A stretch of 64,000 nt of DNA from JAPXSY01 sp033812795 (GCA_033812795.1 JAPXSY010000007.1:1-64000); one strand, 5' to 3'; positions 9,228 through 19,159 are shown, counted from the first letter of the stretch. The notes: a model not told the origin generated them from the sequence alone. Numbers and translations are program-made.

Positions 9228-9267
9228 AAACATCTTTTCCAAACGGGTGCAGACGAAAGGTTTCCGG

Positions 9268-10560
9268 ATGAAAGTCGAATCCAAAAGTGTCGGTCCGTGT
9301 CAGGTCAAAGTCTTCGTGAAAGCCGAGGCCGAGGAGACGCGGGGCGAATATGAGAAGGTGCTGAAGCTTTTCATGAAAGAGGGGCGGGTTCCTGGTTTTC
9401 GCCAGGGCAAGGTGCCGCGCGAGGTCATCAAGCGCTCATTCCACAATGAGATTCAGGAGGAGGTTCGCTCGCGGCTCTTTCGGTCCTTGTACAAGCCTGC
9501 GCTGGAGCAGAAGAAAATCGCGTTTGTGGCGCTGCGGGATGTGGGGGACATGCTGTTTTCTCCTGAGACGGGTATCAGCTTTTCCATGACCGTGGATGTG
9601 AAACCGGAATTCGAGTTGCCGAGGTATAAAAAAATCCCGGTCGTTTTTGAAGAGCCCGTGGTCACCGAAGAGCAGGTGGACGGCCAGATACAGCAGTTGC
9701 GTGAAGCCTTCGCCCAGTTCAAGGAGGCGGGTGCGGACGATGAGATCCGCGATGGCGACATGGTGCGCATCGATTTCGCCGGCACGGTGGACGGGCAATC
9801 GCTCGCTGAGCTGGACCCGGCCGCGAAGGCGCTCGCCGGCGAGTCGGGACAGTGGGTGCTGGTTCAGGAGGGCCGGTTTCTGCCGGAGATTCTGCAGGCG
9901 CTGCGGGGGTTGAAACAGGGCGCGGAGACCACGGCGCAGGTGACGTTCGGTGCCGATCACCCGATCACGGCACTGCAGGGCAAGACCGCGACGTATTCGG
10001 TGACGGTCCGCGAGATCCGCGCGCGCTCTCTGCCCGCGGATGAGGAACTGTGCGGACGGTTGAAGGTTGCGTCCATCGACGAAATGCGCACGCAGACCCG
10101 CGAGGGCATGATGGAGGCGGCGCGTAAGTCCGAGCGGATACGCCGCGAGCAGACGGTCATCGACTTCCTGTTGAAACAGGCGGATTTCGATTTGCCGGAA
10201 TCCGAGGAGGCGGAGGAGATCAACACCATACTCGACCAGATGATGGGCGAGGCGCAGAGTCGCGGCCTGACACGCGAGGATCTGGAGAAGAGCCGCGGGC
10301 AGATCATCGAGAACGCGACAACAACGGCGCGGCGGCAGTTGCGGCTGCGCTACATTCTGGCGCGCATCGCGGAGAAAGAGGCGCTCACGCTCAGTCCGGA
10401 GGAGATCGACAGCCGAATCGCCGAATTCGCGAACGCATCCCGCTCCACCCCCGCGCAGTTCCGTGCGCAGGTGGAAAAAAACGGACGGATGGATGCGCTG
10501 CGCGAACACATGCTCAACTTGAAAACCATCCAGTTCCTGCTTGATCAGGCGAAAGGGTGA
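9268..10560 (+). CDS. tig: Trigger factor
   Basis: 430 aa. Ribosome-associated chaperone and peptidyl-prolyl isomerase that meets nascent chains at the exit tunnel. The ATG at 9268 is preferred over the in-frame GTG at 9247: GAAAGG is upstream and the protein then starts as the family does (MKVESKSVGPCQVKVFV). The ribosome-binding signature is present (VPGFRQGKVPREVIK, about residues 37-51). The FKBP-type domain lies at about 150-245 (GDMVRIDFAGTVDG) and the helical chaperone C-terminus at about 250-430. It is followed at 12 bases by clpP and then clpX, the classical tig-clpP-clpX operon. Confidence 0.95.
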   Translation: MKVESKSVGPCQVKVFVKAEAEETRGEYEKVLKLFMKEGRVPGFRQGKVPREVIKRSFHNEIQEEVRSRLFRSLYKPALEQKKIAFVALRDVGDMLFSPETGISFSMTVDVKPEFELPRYKKIPVVFEEPVVTEEQVDGQIQQLREAFAQFKEAGADDEIRDGDMVRIDFAGTVDGQSLAELDPAAKALAGESGQWVLVQEGRFLPEILQALRGLKQGAETTAQVTFGADHPITALQGKTATYSVTVREIRARSLPADEELCGRLKVASIDEMRTQTREGMMEAARKSERIRREQTVIDFLLKQADFDLPESEEAEEINTILDQMMGEAQSRGLTREDLEKSRGQIIENATTTARRQLRLRYILARIAEKEALTLSPEEIDSRIAEFANASRSTPAQFRAQVEKNGRMDALREHMLNLKTIQFLLDQAKG

Positions 10561-10572
10561 GGAGGACGAAAC

Positions 10573-11184
10573 ATGGAGTCACCGCAAGCGAATATGCTGA
10601 TCCCGATCGTGGTTGAACAGACCGGACGGGGCGAGCGCGCATACGACATCTACTCGCGGCTGTTGCAGGACCGCATTATTTTCATCGGCACCGCCATCAC
10701 GGACGAGGTCAGCAATGTGATCATCGCGCAATTGCTCTTCCTCCAGGCACAGGATGCCACCAAGGAGATTTCGGTGTACATCAACTCCCCCGGCGGCTCG
10801 GTCACCGCGGGTCTGGCGATCTACGATACCATGCAGTTCATCAGCTGTGATGTCGCCACGTACTGTGTGGGCCAGGCGGCGAGTATGGGCGCGGTGCTGC
10901 TGGCTGCGGGCAGCAAGGGCAAGCGCTTCTCCCTGCCCAACGCGCGCATCATGATTCACCAGCCTTGGGGCGGCGCGGAGGGCAAGGCCACCGACATCAG
11001 TATCGCGGCGAAGGAGATCCTGCGCCTGAAAGACCGGCTCAACGAGATTCTCGCCCATCATACCGGCAAGAGCGTCGACGTGCTGTCGAACGATACCGAA
11101 CGCGACTATTTCATGTCTGCCGACGAGGCCAAGACGTACGGACTCGTGGACGATGTGCTGACCCAATCTCTTGCGGAGAAATGA
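10573..11184 (+). CDS. clpP: ATP-dependent Clp protease proteolytic subunit
   Basis: 203 aa, the usual ClpP length. Serine peptidase forming the tetradecameric chamber that degrades proteins fed by ClpX. The catalytic triad is visible: Ser104 in GQAASMGA, His129 in RIMIHQP and Asp178 in TERDYFM; the oxyanion glycine stretch (INSPGGSV, 70-77) is intact. GAGGAGG lies 7 bases before the ATG. It sits between tig and clpX with tight spacing on both sides. Confidence 0.97.
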   Translation: MESPQANMLIPIVVEQTGRGERAYDIYSRLLQDRIIFIGTAITDEVSNVIIAQLLFLQAQDATKEISVYINSPGGSVTAGLAIYDTMQFISCDVATYCVGQAASMGAVLLAAGSKGKRFSLPNARIMIHQPWGGAEGKATDISIAAKEILRLKDRLNEILAHHTGKSVDVLSNDTERDYFMSADEAKTYGLVDDVLTQSLAEK

Positions 11185-11187
11185 TCC

Positions 11188-12438
<1,251 letters not shown>

Positions 12439-12449
12439 TCGGTCTCCCT

Positions 12450-12545
12450 CCCGAGGCGTCCGTGCGGCACGGACTTGCGGCGGTTTGCGGGGAAACCGCC
12501 CTACCATGCGGGGTGGGGACGTATCCCCGAGGCGTCCGTATGGTG
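12450..12545. repeat. Palindromic GC-rich dispersed repeat
   Basis: CCGAGGCGTCCGT occurs twice (12,451 and 12,528). Between lies a hairpin, GGCGGTTT - loop - AAACCGCC (12,479-12,500), followed by CTACC. Almost the same hairpin and tail recur at 50,140-50,165. No gene is present. Confidence 0.5.
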
Positions 12546-12605
12546 GATCCGCATCTGCGAAATCCGTATCATCTGTGGATAAAAAACCGATGCGTCGGCC
12601 CTTGC

Positions 12606-13964
12606 TCACGTATGCAGCGCGGGTGAGGGATGCGCGAGCACCGTCTGCGGGTCGCGCCCGCGGATCGTGACGGCAATCGGCAGCGCGGGGCACTGGCTCT
12701 CGCACGCGCCGCACCCGCGGCATTTGTCCGCATCCACGATCGGGCACATGACGCCGTTGCGCTCGACCTCACGGATCGCCTGATAGGGGCAGAACTCCTG
12801 GCAGACCACGCAGTACTCGCCTTTCTTCCAGGCGATGCACTTGTTCCGGCAGATGTGGGCGAGTCCGATAGCGGTCTGTTGCTTCCGCGCGACCGTCAAC
12901 GGGCGCAGTGCGCCGGTGGGGCAGGCTTGTGTGCAGGCGGTACACTCTTGGAAGCAGAACTGCTCCTGCTGCGGATTGAGGTTGCGAAAAGCCAGCACCG
13001 GCGTGAACAGACCGTCTGGACCGGTTGTTCCCAGATCCGGCAGAATCAGGCCGTAGGGACAGGCTGTCATGCAGTTGCCGCAACGGGCGCAGAGCGCGTT
13101 AAAGGCCTGCTGGACCGCACCCGGCGGCCGGATCGGGAGACCCGCCCCTGAGCCGCGCCCCATGCGCCGTCTCTGCCCTGCCTCCCCCTCTCCCGGACCG
13201 TGGCCGTGGCGGCCGCCGCAAGAATGCGTTCCGCCGCAGTCCGTGTCGGTGGTAACACGACGCGGAGCGTACGCACGGTAGAGCGAGCCGGAGACGCCTC
13301 CGAGCGCGAATCCGAGAAAAACGCGGCGTCCGGTCCGGGCGTGCGTCAGAAGCGGAGGGATTTCGTCCCCCTCCTTCGCGCACCGGGCTGAACGGAGGCT
13401 TTTACCAAGTTGCGACAGCCACTCCTGCAAGCCCCCCAGCGGGCAAAGCCGATGGCACCAGAGGTTCGGCACGATCAGACTGGCCAGCAGGATCAGGATG
13501 AACCCGCTGGCGGTGGCGGCCGAAAGCCAGGTCAACGGTTGTCGCGCTGCCGCGAAGAATCCGTTGAACACACTCAACGGATCGGTCCAGATCAGCACCG
13601 GCCATCCCGCTGCGGCGCTGCCGAGGATCAGAAGCGCCAGACCCTTGCCGACAAACGGGATCTTGCGGATCCAACCGGTGTTGCGGCGGTTGATACGGCT
13701 GACTGTCTCGGCGGCGAAGCCCATGGGGCAGAGTCGCCAGCAGAAGAAGCGTCCCGCGAAAAGCGGCAGGATCAGCAGCGGCAGTCCGAGGAGCGTGAGC
13801 ACGCCTGCGGCGCGGGCCGCGAGGGCGCCGCCCAGACTGAGCAGGGGGCTTAGGCCCGGCAGCAGCACACTCCCGCGCCGCCACGCTTCCGGCATGAGTC
13901 CGGCTGCCGCAAGGGCGCACAAAACGAACAACACAAGACGAAGGAGATTACGGCGCGTGAACAT
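12606..13964 (-). CDS. NapH/NapG-like membrane polyferredoxin
   Basis: 452 aa from ATG at 13,964; a longer frame would overlap the upstream gene. The N-terminal half is a membrane protein with four or five helices and the two NapH/NosR-type motifs FCWRLCPMGF and CHRLCPLGG. After a glycine/histidine-rich linker with a Cys-Gly-Gly stretch (about 225-260) the C-terminal half is a ferredoxin domain with cysteine clusters CARCGNCMTACP, CFQECTACTQACP, CVVCQEFCP and CRGCGACESQCP. The product resembles a NapH membrane part fused to a NapG-like ferredoxin. It probably passes electrons between quinol or ferredoxin and the co-transcribed DUF362 protein (inference). Confidence 0.75.
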   Translation of the reverse strand: MFTRRNLLRLVLFVLCALAAAGLMPEAWRRGSVLLPGLSPLLSLGGALAARAAGVLTLLGLPLLILPLFAGRFFCWRLCPMGFAAETVSRINRRNTGWIRKIPFVGKGLALLILGSAAAGWPVLIWTDPLSVFNGFFAAARQPLTWLSAATASGFILILLASLIVPNLWCHRLCPLGGLQEWLSQLGKSLRSARCAKEGDEIPPLLTHARTGRRVFLGFALGGVSGSLYRAYAPRRVTTDTDCGGTHSCGGRHGHGPGEGEAGQRRRMGRGSGAGLPIRPPGAVQQAFNALCARCGNCMTACPYGLILPDLGTTGPDGLFTPVLAFRNLNPQQEQFCFQECTACTQACPTGALRPLTVARKQQTAIGLAHICRNKCIAWKKGEYCVVCQEFCPYQAIREVERNGVMCPIVDADKCRGCGACESQCPALPIAVTIRGRDPQTVLAHPSPALHT

Positions 13965-13975
13965 GTCGTGTCTCG

Positions 13976-14881
13976 CTACGCCTCCACCCGTTCCACCCGG
14001 ATTTTGGCGAGATCGCCGCACCCGATCCCCATCTCATGCGCGATGCGGACATGCGGCACATCGAACGGCGTTTTTTTGAACAGCGTGACGGCGTAGGCGT
14101 CGGCTGCCACCGGATCGGTGCTCAGAATGATCTCGTACGGATGGGCCAGTTCCCCGGGTCCCTGCGGGCCTTTGGTGAGCATAATGCGGGTAGCGTCGAT
14201 CACCACCAGCTTTGCGCGCAGAAAGGTGTTGATGTCGGCGATGCACTGGTGCAGGCCATCGCGGTGCCACGCGCGCCGGTCCTCGTTCGAGACCGAGCCC
14301 ATCCAGTTTTTCATCGAGAGGGTGAGCGTCGCACCGCTGTGGTGTTTGGCCACCGGCATGTTGATCAGACAGTCGCAGTTCAGAATGTCCTTGGGGACAA
14401 AGGCGCGCTTCACGATCTTTCCCTTTGGGATCTCGGCTTCCCCGTAATCCTGTTTGGCGGGGCGGTAGAGTCGACCCCGTGTACCTTCCAGCGCGGCGGC
14501 GATACCACTGGCCTGAAATGTGGCTTTCTCGGGATGACAGGTGTTCTCGGGCAGGGATACGGTTGCGGCGCCCTGTTTTTCGGCAGCCAGCACACAGGCC
14601 CGGACAAGGTCGGGATGGGTGTTGCCGCCCTGTTCCGGCTTCGAGTTCCATGCCACGTTGGGTTTGATCACCACGTCCATGCCGGTCCGGATAAACGCTT
14701 GCCAGCCGCCCAGTTTCGCGATGCCCGCCTCGAGCATCTTCGGGATATCCGTGCCATGGACCACAATCACGGTGGCGGCAGGAGATGCGGCGTCTGCAGC
14801 CGCAAGCGGTGTTTGCACCAGCGCGGTACCGGCGGCGGTCACTCCGGTTTTCAAGAAAGAGCGGCGTTTTACGGGTTTCAT
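13976..14881 (-). CDS. Tat-exported DUF362 protein
   Basis: 301 aa. The start at 14,881 is supported by AGAGGG 7 bases upstream and by the twin-arginine leader it creates (KRRSFLKTGVTAAGTAL). The body matches DUF362: TVIVVHGTDI, VVIKPNVAWNSKPEQGGNTH, LINMPVAKHHSGATLTLSMK and LSTDPVAADAYA. DUF362 proteins are commonly found fused to or beside ferredoxin domains; their reaction is not established. Here it ends 11 bases before the polyferredoxin gene, indicating an operon and a membrane-linked redox pair outside the cytoplasm. Confidence 0.8.
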   Translation of the reverse strand: MKPVKRRSFLKTGVTAAGTALVQTPLAAADAASPAATVIVVHGTDIPKMLEAGIAKLGGWQAFIRTGMDVVIKPNVAWNSKPEQGGNTHPDLVRACVLAAEKQGAATVSLPENTCHPEKATFQASGIAAALEGTRGRLYRPAKQDYGEAEIPKGKIVKRAFVPKDILNCDCLINMPVAKHHSGATLTLSMKNWMGSVSNEDRRAWHRDGLHQCIADINTFLRAKLVVIDATRIMLTKGPQGPGELAHPYEIILSTDPVAADAYAVTLFKKTPFDVPHVRIAHEMGIGCGDLAKIRVERVEA

Positions 14882-15215
14882 ATGGGTTCCCTCTTGCAGT
14901 CTCACAGCCTTACAGCCTTTTGGGTTGCGGGCGCCGCCCGCGTTGGTTTGTATGGAGCCAAGATACCACATTTGGGAAATCAGGCGCGATCTTTTTTCGT
15001 GACCGTACTGCCGATTTAGGCATATCCCCGTTTCTCTGGCCGTTAAGCCTATAAACGGCAGGTGGACGTGCGAATTTTGGGTAAAGGCTTGTAAACATTC
15101 GAACCATGAAACATGAAATCGGGAATGGGGCAAGCGTCTGCTTGCCCGGACGGGCAGGGAGTCGGGAGCGCGGGCGCCCTCGCCCGCAACTCGGTTCCGG
15201 GTTTCGGGGGTTCGG
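14882..15215. other. Intergenic region with short palindromic repeats
   Basis: No gene. At 14,901-14,942 CTCACAGC and TTACAGCC units precede a hairpin GCGGG-CGCCG-CCCGC, the same module as at 23,215-23,260 and, inverted, at 24,330-24,395. Other hairpins are GCCGTT/AACGGC (15,039-15,059), GGCAAGCGTCTGCTTGCC (15,129-15,146) and GCGGGCGCCCTCGCCCGC (15,171-15,188). Confidence 0.5.
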
Positions 15216-16211
15216 TCAGATCGGTATTTTACGCATTGATCCGGGCTGATCCATCACGAAACGGGGCAACGCTAAACCGCCCAGACGCACGGCCAGGGCG
15301 CGTTCAATCTGCCGTGCGGTCCGCAACGGCACGCGGAACGGGGCGAGCCCCGCAACCGGATCGCAGAGAAAAACGTAATACGGCCGCACGCGGATGCGCT
15401 GCAGGCCCGCGCAGAGGTCGAACAACGCCTGCACGGAATCGTTGACGCCCTTCAGCAGCACGCTCTGGTTTGATACCGGGATGCCCGCATCCACCAGACG
15501 CGCGCAGGCCTCTTCGGCTTCCGGGGTGATCTCGCGCACATGGTTGAATTGCGTGTTGACCCACACCTTACGGAACGCACCCAAGCGGCGCGCCAGATTG
15601 GGGGTGATCCGCATCGGCAGGGTCACCGGCACACGCGTGCCGATCCGCACCGCATCGATCTGCGGCAGTGCGGCGAAGGCACGCACCAGCCGCGCCACCC
15701 GCGTATCCGGGAGCAGCAGCGGATCACCGCCGGAAAGCAGCACCTCACGCACGCGGGGATGCGCCCGTACCCAGACTACGGCCGCCGCAAGTTCCGCGTC
15801 GGTGCGCATGACCGACGCGCGTCCGAGAAGTCCTTTGCGCGTGCAGTGGCGGCAGGCCAGCGCGCATCGGTCATGCGCCATCACCAGTACGCGGTCGGGG
15901 AAACGCTGTTTGAGACCGGGACAGCACGCCACCCGCCGCCCCTGCTCGCCGAACGGGTCGGGGGTCATGCCCGGCTCGCGGAACAGTTCCGCGGCTGAGG
16001 GGAGGGCCATACGGTTCAGCGGATCCTGCGGCTCGCCGGGGGTGAGTTGCGCGAGCGCGTAGGGGGTCAAAAACACCGGATAGCGGCGGTGTACCCGTTC
16101 CGCCGTATCGGGATCCACTCCGTACGCGCGCAACAGCGGGGAGGTTCCGGTGACCGCATGCCGCAGTTGCCAGCGCCAGTCCTGCCAAGACATTGGGCGT
16201 TGAGGGCTCAC
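15216..16211 (-). CDS. KamA/EpmB-family radical SAM protein, short C-terminus
   Basis: 331 aa (GTG at 16,211; an ATG at 16,193 is possible). Radical SAM aminomutase family. The SAM/[4Fe-4S] motif is CALACRHC at about 115-122, followed by the family motifs LLSGGDPLLL, RIGTRVPVTLPMRI and NQSVLLKGVND. The C-terminus ends at DQPGSMRKIPI, which aligns with the lysine 2,3-aminomutase motif that carries the PLP lysine (GGGGKIP); the roughly 60 further residues of true KamA are absent. The length is like EpmB (EF-P lysylation), but EpmB lacks this ending. No efp or epmA gene is in the window. It starts 3 bases after the LRR lipoprotein gene. Confidence 0.75.
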   Translation of the reverse strand: MSPQRPMSWQDWRWQLRHAVTGTSPLLRAYGVDPDTAERVHRRYPVFLTPYALAQLTPGEPQDPLNRMALPSAAELFREPGMTPDPFGEQGRRVACCPGLKQRFPDRVLVMAHDRCALACRHCTRKGLLGRASVMRTDAELAAAVVWVRAHPRVREVLLSGGDPLLLPDTRVARLVRAFAALPQIDAVRIGTRVPVTLPMRITPNLARRLGAFRKVWVNTQFNHVREITPEAEEACARLVDAGIPVSNQSVLLKGVNDSVQALFDLCAGLQRIRVRPYYVFLCDPVAGLAPFRVPLRTARQIERALAVRLGGLALPRFVMDQPGSMRKIPI

Positions 16212-16214
16212 GGG

Positions 16215-17060
16215 TCAGAACGCGATGTGGGTATCCGGAAGGGCCGCGCTGATGCGGGCCCGCTCCTCATCCGGCAGCGGACAGCGCACCAGCGAGAGGA
16301 CTTGCAGGCGTTTCCACCCGCTGAGGTTTGCGGGCAACGCGCCGAGCGGACAGCCGTCGAGATCGAGTTGACGCAGTTTCGGCAGAGCCGTGAGCCAGTC
16401 CGGCAGGGTTTTGATCGGGTTCTGACTGAGGCAGAGATCCTCAAGCAGCGGCAGATCCTTCAGGCAAGCCGGTACGTGGTCGAACCGGTTTCCCCGCAGG
16501 TAAAGGCGTTGCAGCCGTTTGAGGTTCGCGCAAGACAGCGGCAGGGAGGTCAGCGCGTTCTGGTTGAGACGCAACCAGCGCAACTCGGACAGCGCCCCCA
16601 GTTCATTCGGAAGCGAAGACAGCGGATTCCGGTCCAGATTGAGATAGCTCAGTTTGCTCAGCCCGCCGATTGCCGGGGGCAGGGCGGTTAGGGCATTGTC
16701 CGCGAGATAGAGGTGCTCCAGTTCCTTCAGACCGCACACCTCAGGCGGCACGGCTTTGCTTCCCAGAGCCGAGAGGTCCAGCCGTTTCAGGGCTTTCAGA
16801 TCCGACAGAACCCCGAATTCGGTAAGACCCTTGGCCCCGCGCAGCCAAAGCACGGAAAGTTTCGGCATCGCGGCCAACTCGCGGGGCAGCGCCGAGATTT
16901 CTTGGCCCGCAAGGTTCAGGCATTCGATCTCCGCCCGTTTTTGCGCGGCCTCCTCCAGACTCGAGGCGGTGACGGGGCGGGGCGGTGCCTCACGGTGCTT
17001 GAAGCAACCCGCGCAACACAACCCTACGGCCATCGCTGTCAGTACGATCCGATTCTTCAT
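16215..17060 (-). CDS. Leucine-rich-repeat lipoprotein
   Basis: 281 aa with a lipoprotein signal peptide; the lipobox is LCCAGC, giving lipidated Cys19. Residues about 45-270 are around nine leucine-rich repeats of 22-23 residues with the consensus L..LP..L..L..L..L.L..N (for example LYLADNALTALPPAIGGL), the short bacterial type. Such proteins usually mediate protein binding. Being 3 bases upstream of the radical SAM gene, it may share its transcript, though a functional link is not evident. Confidence 0.8.
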   Translation of the reverse strand: MKNRIVLTAMAVGLCCAGCFKHREAPPRPVTASSLEEAAQKRAEIECLNLAGQEISALPRELAAMPKLSVLWLRGAKGLTEFGVLSDLKALKRLDLSALGSKAVPPEVCGLKELEHLYLADNALTALPPAIGGLSKLSYLNLDRNPLSSLPNELGALSELRWLRLNQNALTSLPLSCANLKRLQRLYLRGNRFDHVPACLKDLPLLEDLCLSQNPIKTLPDWLTALPKLRQLDLDGCPLGALPANLSGWKRLQVLSLVRCPLPDEERARISAALPDTHIAF

Positions 17061-17136
17061 ACGCGTTTCCAGTCCTTGTTAATGAGAACCAGCATACACG
17101 AAACGCCCGGTGGTTGGGGAGGTTTTTTTGGTGGCC

Positions 17137-17556
17137 TTATTCGCTTGTTGGCTCGACAACGGTACCATCCATCAGAACGATAACACTGAAGAACGAATTT
17201 GCTTTGATGCCATCCACCTGAACGGTTCCATTCACGGAAACAGAGTAATACCATTTATTCTTTATTTCCGAGTCCCATATTTTGCCTAGACTAATGGAGA
17301 CAATATCCCATTCGGTGAATTTTGTGGTGCGCTTTTTTAGCCATTCTGTTGCTTTTCCTGCCGCTTTCTCAACTGGCAGGGGCAAAGAAACGTCAGGCTT
17401 CCATTCAGGGGTCTGCGCAAGCCGTTCTTGTGTAATATACCAGTAAGTTGACTTGCCGTTCACGTCACGATGTTCGGTTATCATCACACGCGCATCAGCT
17501 TTGACAACCATCGCACAACCAAGTGCCAAGCTAAAAAACGTCAAACAGAGTCTCAT
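17137..17556 (-). CDS. Small secreted protein of unknown function
   Basis: 139 aa with a signal peptide (MRLCLTFFSLALGCAMVVKA). The mature part has TYWYITQERLAQTPEWKPD, then KATEWLKKRTTKF, a strand-rich WDIVSISLGKIW and a C-terminal beta pair (KWYYSVSVNGTVQVD, SVIVLMDGTVVEP). It recalls small periplasmic immunity or NTF2-like domains, but no family is recognised. The gene is less GC-rich than its neighbours and borders the satellite and integron-like region, consistent with transfer. Confidence 0.6.
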   Translation of the reverse strand: MRLCLTFFSLALGCAMVVKADARVMITEHRDVNGKSTYWYITQERLAQTPEWKPDVSLPLPVEKAAGKATEWLKKRTTKFTEWDIVSISLGKIWDSEIKNKWYYSVSVNGTVQVDGIKANSFFSVIVLMDGTVVEPTSE

Positions 17557-17647
17557 TGCCCATCCTCCTTGTTACCAAGATCAACCCGCACATTCCCATC
17601 AGCAGCAAGTTCACCGAAAGGGTACGCTTCTTTTGGGGGCAGCGCAA

Positions 17648-17905
17648 GGGTTTTTGGGGAACGCCAGGGGGGATTCCTGATTTTCATGAAGGTTCATATG
17701 TTTCAGGGTTTCTGGTTTCTGGTTTCAGGTTTCATCCAAATCGGGATCGGTATCGGTATCGGGATCGGGATCGATCATTTCACCACGAACACACGGGATG
17801 GCACTGCTCGGGTTTTTTTGGAACGCCAGGGGGAATTCCTGATTTTCATGAAGTTTCATGTGTTTCAGGGTTCCATCCAAACCGGGATCGGGGTCGGGAT
17901 AACGC
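17648..17905 (+). repeat. Composite satellite locus R1
   Basis: Two diverged copies of a roughly 65-bp unit (GGGTTTTTGGGGAACGCCAG at 17,649 and GGGTTTTTTTGGAACGCCAG at 17,810, both running into GATTTTCATGAA and TGTTTCAGGGTT) alternate with the linker TTTCATCCAAATCG (17,731) and hexamer runs of the GGTATC/GGGATC type. The stretch 17,780-17,872 is nearly identical, inverted, to 33,734-33,826. Frames through it encode low-complexity RYRDRDR or GIGIGI and are not genes. Confidence 0.75.
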
Positions 17906-17980
17906 GTGTGCACATGCGCGCAGGCCTCAATCGTGTTTCAATGGGGGCGCGGCTTGACAGGTTCGGGGAGGAGTTCGTAA

Positions 17981-18042
17981 ACTGAACCGCACGGATAGGG
18001 TCGCCATCGCGGAGTGCGTTCAGTGGCACTGCATTGTTGGGC
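17981..18042 (+). other. attC-like site, right half
   Basis: ACTGAACCGCAC (17,981-17,992) can pair with GTGCGTTCAGT (18,015-18,025), leaving one unpaired C in the left arm, as in the L''/L' arms of integron attC sites. The sequence ends with GTTGGGC at 18,036-18,042, which fits the R' consensus GTTRRRY. A matching left RYYYAAC box is not seen, so this is a half or degenerate site. Confidence 0.4.
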
Positions 18043-18077
18043 GGGAAGCAAGGCAGCGAGAACAGAGGGGATTGCGC

Positions 18078-18272
18078 GTGAAGTATGAGGATTTGACATT
18101 CAAGGTGCCAAAGCAATGCGATGACTATGACGAATGCTCAACCTTCGTTACCGAATCCATTGAGACGATTATCCAGACTGCGATTGATGCAGGTAGAAAC
18201 AAGATTGTAATCAATGCCCACGCAGACGCGAAGCAACATCCGATTAGCCCCGGCGCCCGCATGAAACGGTGA
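18078..18272 (+). CDS. Small hypothetical protein in a cassette-like segment
   Basis: 64 aa from GTG at 18,078, chosen because AGAGGGG ends 7 bases upstream. The sequence (VKYEDLTFKVPKQCDDYDE, TFVTESIETIIQTAIDAGRN, KIVINAHADAK) is balanced and reads as a genuine small protein with one strand and a long helix; no family is recognised. It lies just after an attC-like GTTGGGC and has lower GC than the flanks, as expected of an integron cassette ORF. A cytoplasmic location is likely since there is no signal peptide. Confidence 0.5.
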   Translation: MKYEDLTFKVPKQCDDYDECSTFVTESIETIIQTAIDAGRNKIVINAHADAKQHPISPGARMKR

Positions 18273-18333
18273 AGCCCCACAACATACGGTCATTGGAGAG
18301 CCTTGCTCTACATTGGGTATTCATGAGCTGACA

Positions 18334-18999
18334 ATGCGCATTTCTAACGACAACGATCTGGCTGAGGCATGCCGCAAGTTACGTTGCGCAGACAAGCGGC
18401 TTGCTGAAATTATCAACCACGTCGGGCCGTGCACGCTGAAGCCGCATACACCGGATTTTCATTTTCTGGCTGATGCGATTATCGGTCAGCAAATCGCCAC
18501 GAAAGCTGCCGCCACGATTTCAGCCCGATTCAAGCAGCTTTTCAAAGGAAACAAACCCACGGCAAAGGGCTTTCTCAACATACCAAAAGAAGAAGTGCTT
18601 TCGGCTGGCGTGTCCGGGCAAAAATATGGCTACATTCTTGACCTTGCCCAACGTATAAACAGCCGGAAGCTGCGTTTGGCCTCGCTCTCTAAGATGAGCG
18701 ATTCCGGAGTACGCGAAAAATTGACGGAGGTGAAGGGCATCGGGGTCTGGACCGCTGACATGTTTCTTCTTTTTGGCCTCGGCAGGCTGGACGTCTTTCC
18801 TTTGCACGACTTCGCCCTAAGGCAGGCAATGGCTAGAGTCTATGATGTGCCAGCCGATGATCATGGGGCTTTGTTGCGCATAGCCAACCGCTGGGCTCCT
18901 TATCGCAGTGTGGGAACGTGGTATATGTATCGAAGTAAAAATGCCCAACAAGGTTCACAGCGTAGCGGCACACGCTCACGTGCACGAGGACGCGAATGA
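18334..18999 (+). CDS. AlkA-like DNA-3-methyladenine glycosylase (HhH-GPD)
   Basis: About 221 aa from ATG 18,334 (a TTG at 18,313 is also open; neither has a strong ribosome-binding site). Base-excision repair enzyme that removes alkylated purines. The helix-hairpin-helix is LTEVKGIGVWTADMFLLF (about 134-151), followed by DVFPLHDFALRQA with the catalytic aspartate; IIGQQIATKAA is the conserved helix near residue 50. The expected C-terminus is at GTWYMYRS. The last 19 residues are arginine-rich and are encoded across the attC-like box at 18,943, so the frame probably ran through a recombination site after losing its own stop. Confidence 0.8.
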   Translation: MRISNDNDLAEACRKLRCADKRLAEIINHVGPCTLKPHTPDFHFLADAIIGQQIATKAAATISARFKQLFKGNKPTAKGFLNIPKEEVLSAGVSGQKYGYILDLAQRINSRKLRLASLSKMSDSGVREKLTEVKGIGVWTADMFLLFGLGRLDVFPLHDFALRQAMARVYDVPADDHGALLRIANRWAPYRSVGTWYMYRSKNAQQGSQRSGTRSRARGRE

Positions 19000-19000
19000 G
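18943..19000 (+). other. attC-like site, left half
   Basis: GCCCAAC at 18,943-18,949 fits the R'' consensus RYYYAAC and is followed by AAGGTTCACAGCG and a small stem AGCGT/ACGCT (18,960-18,977). No downstream GTTRRRY is found, so the right part is lost. GCCCAAC is the exact complement of the GTTGGGC at 18,036, which is expected of two ends of a cassette. Confidence 0.4.
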
Positions 19001-19159
19001 GTTCGATATAAATTCAGGAGGCCGTGTTTCGAGGACAAGGAGGAGCTAAAAGATCGTAGTTCCGGGAACAGCGTTTATGGTAAAATAATCGTACCTCAAG
19101 CCGCATGGAACGACTGGCGAGGCATCTTGGGAGCGGGGTGCATGTATAGGAGAAATCGT

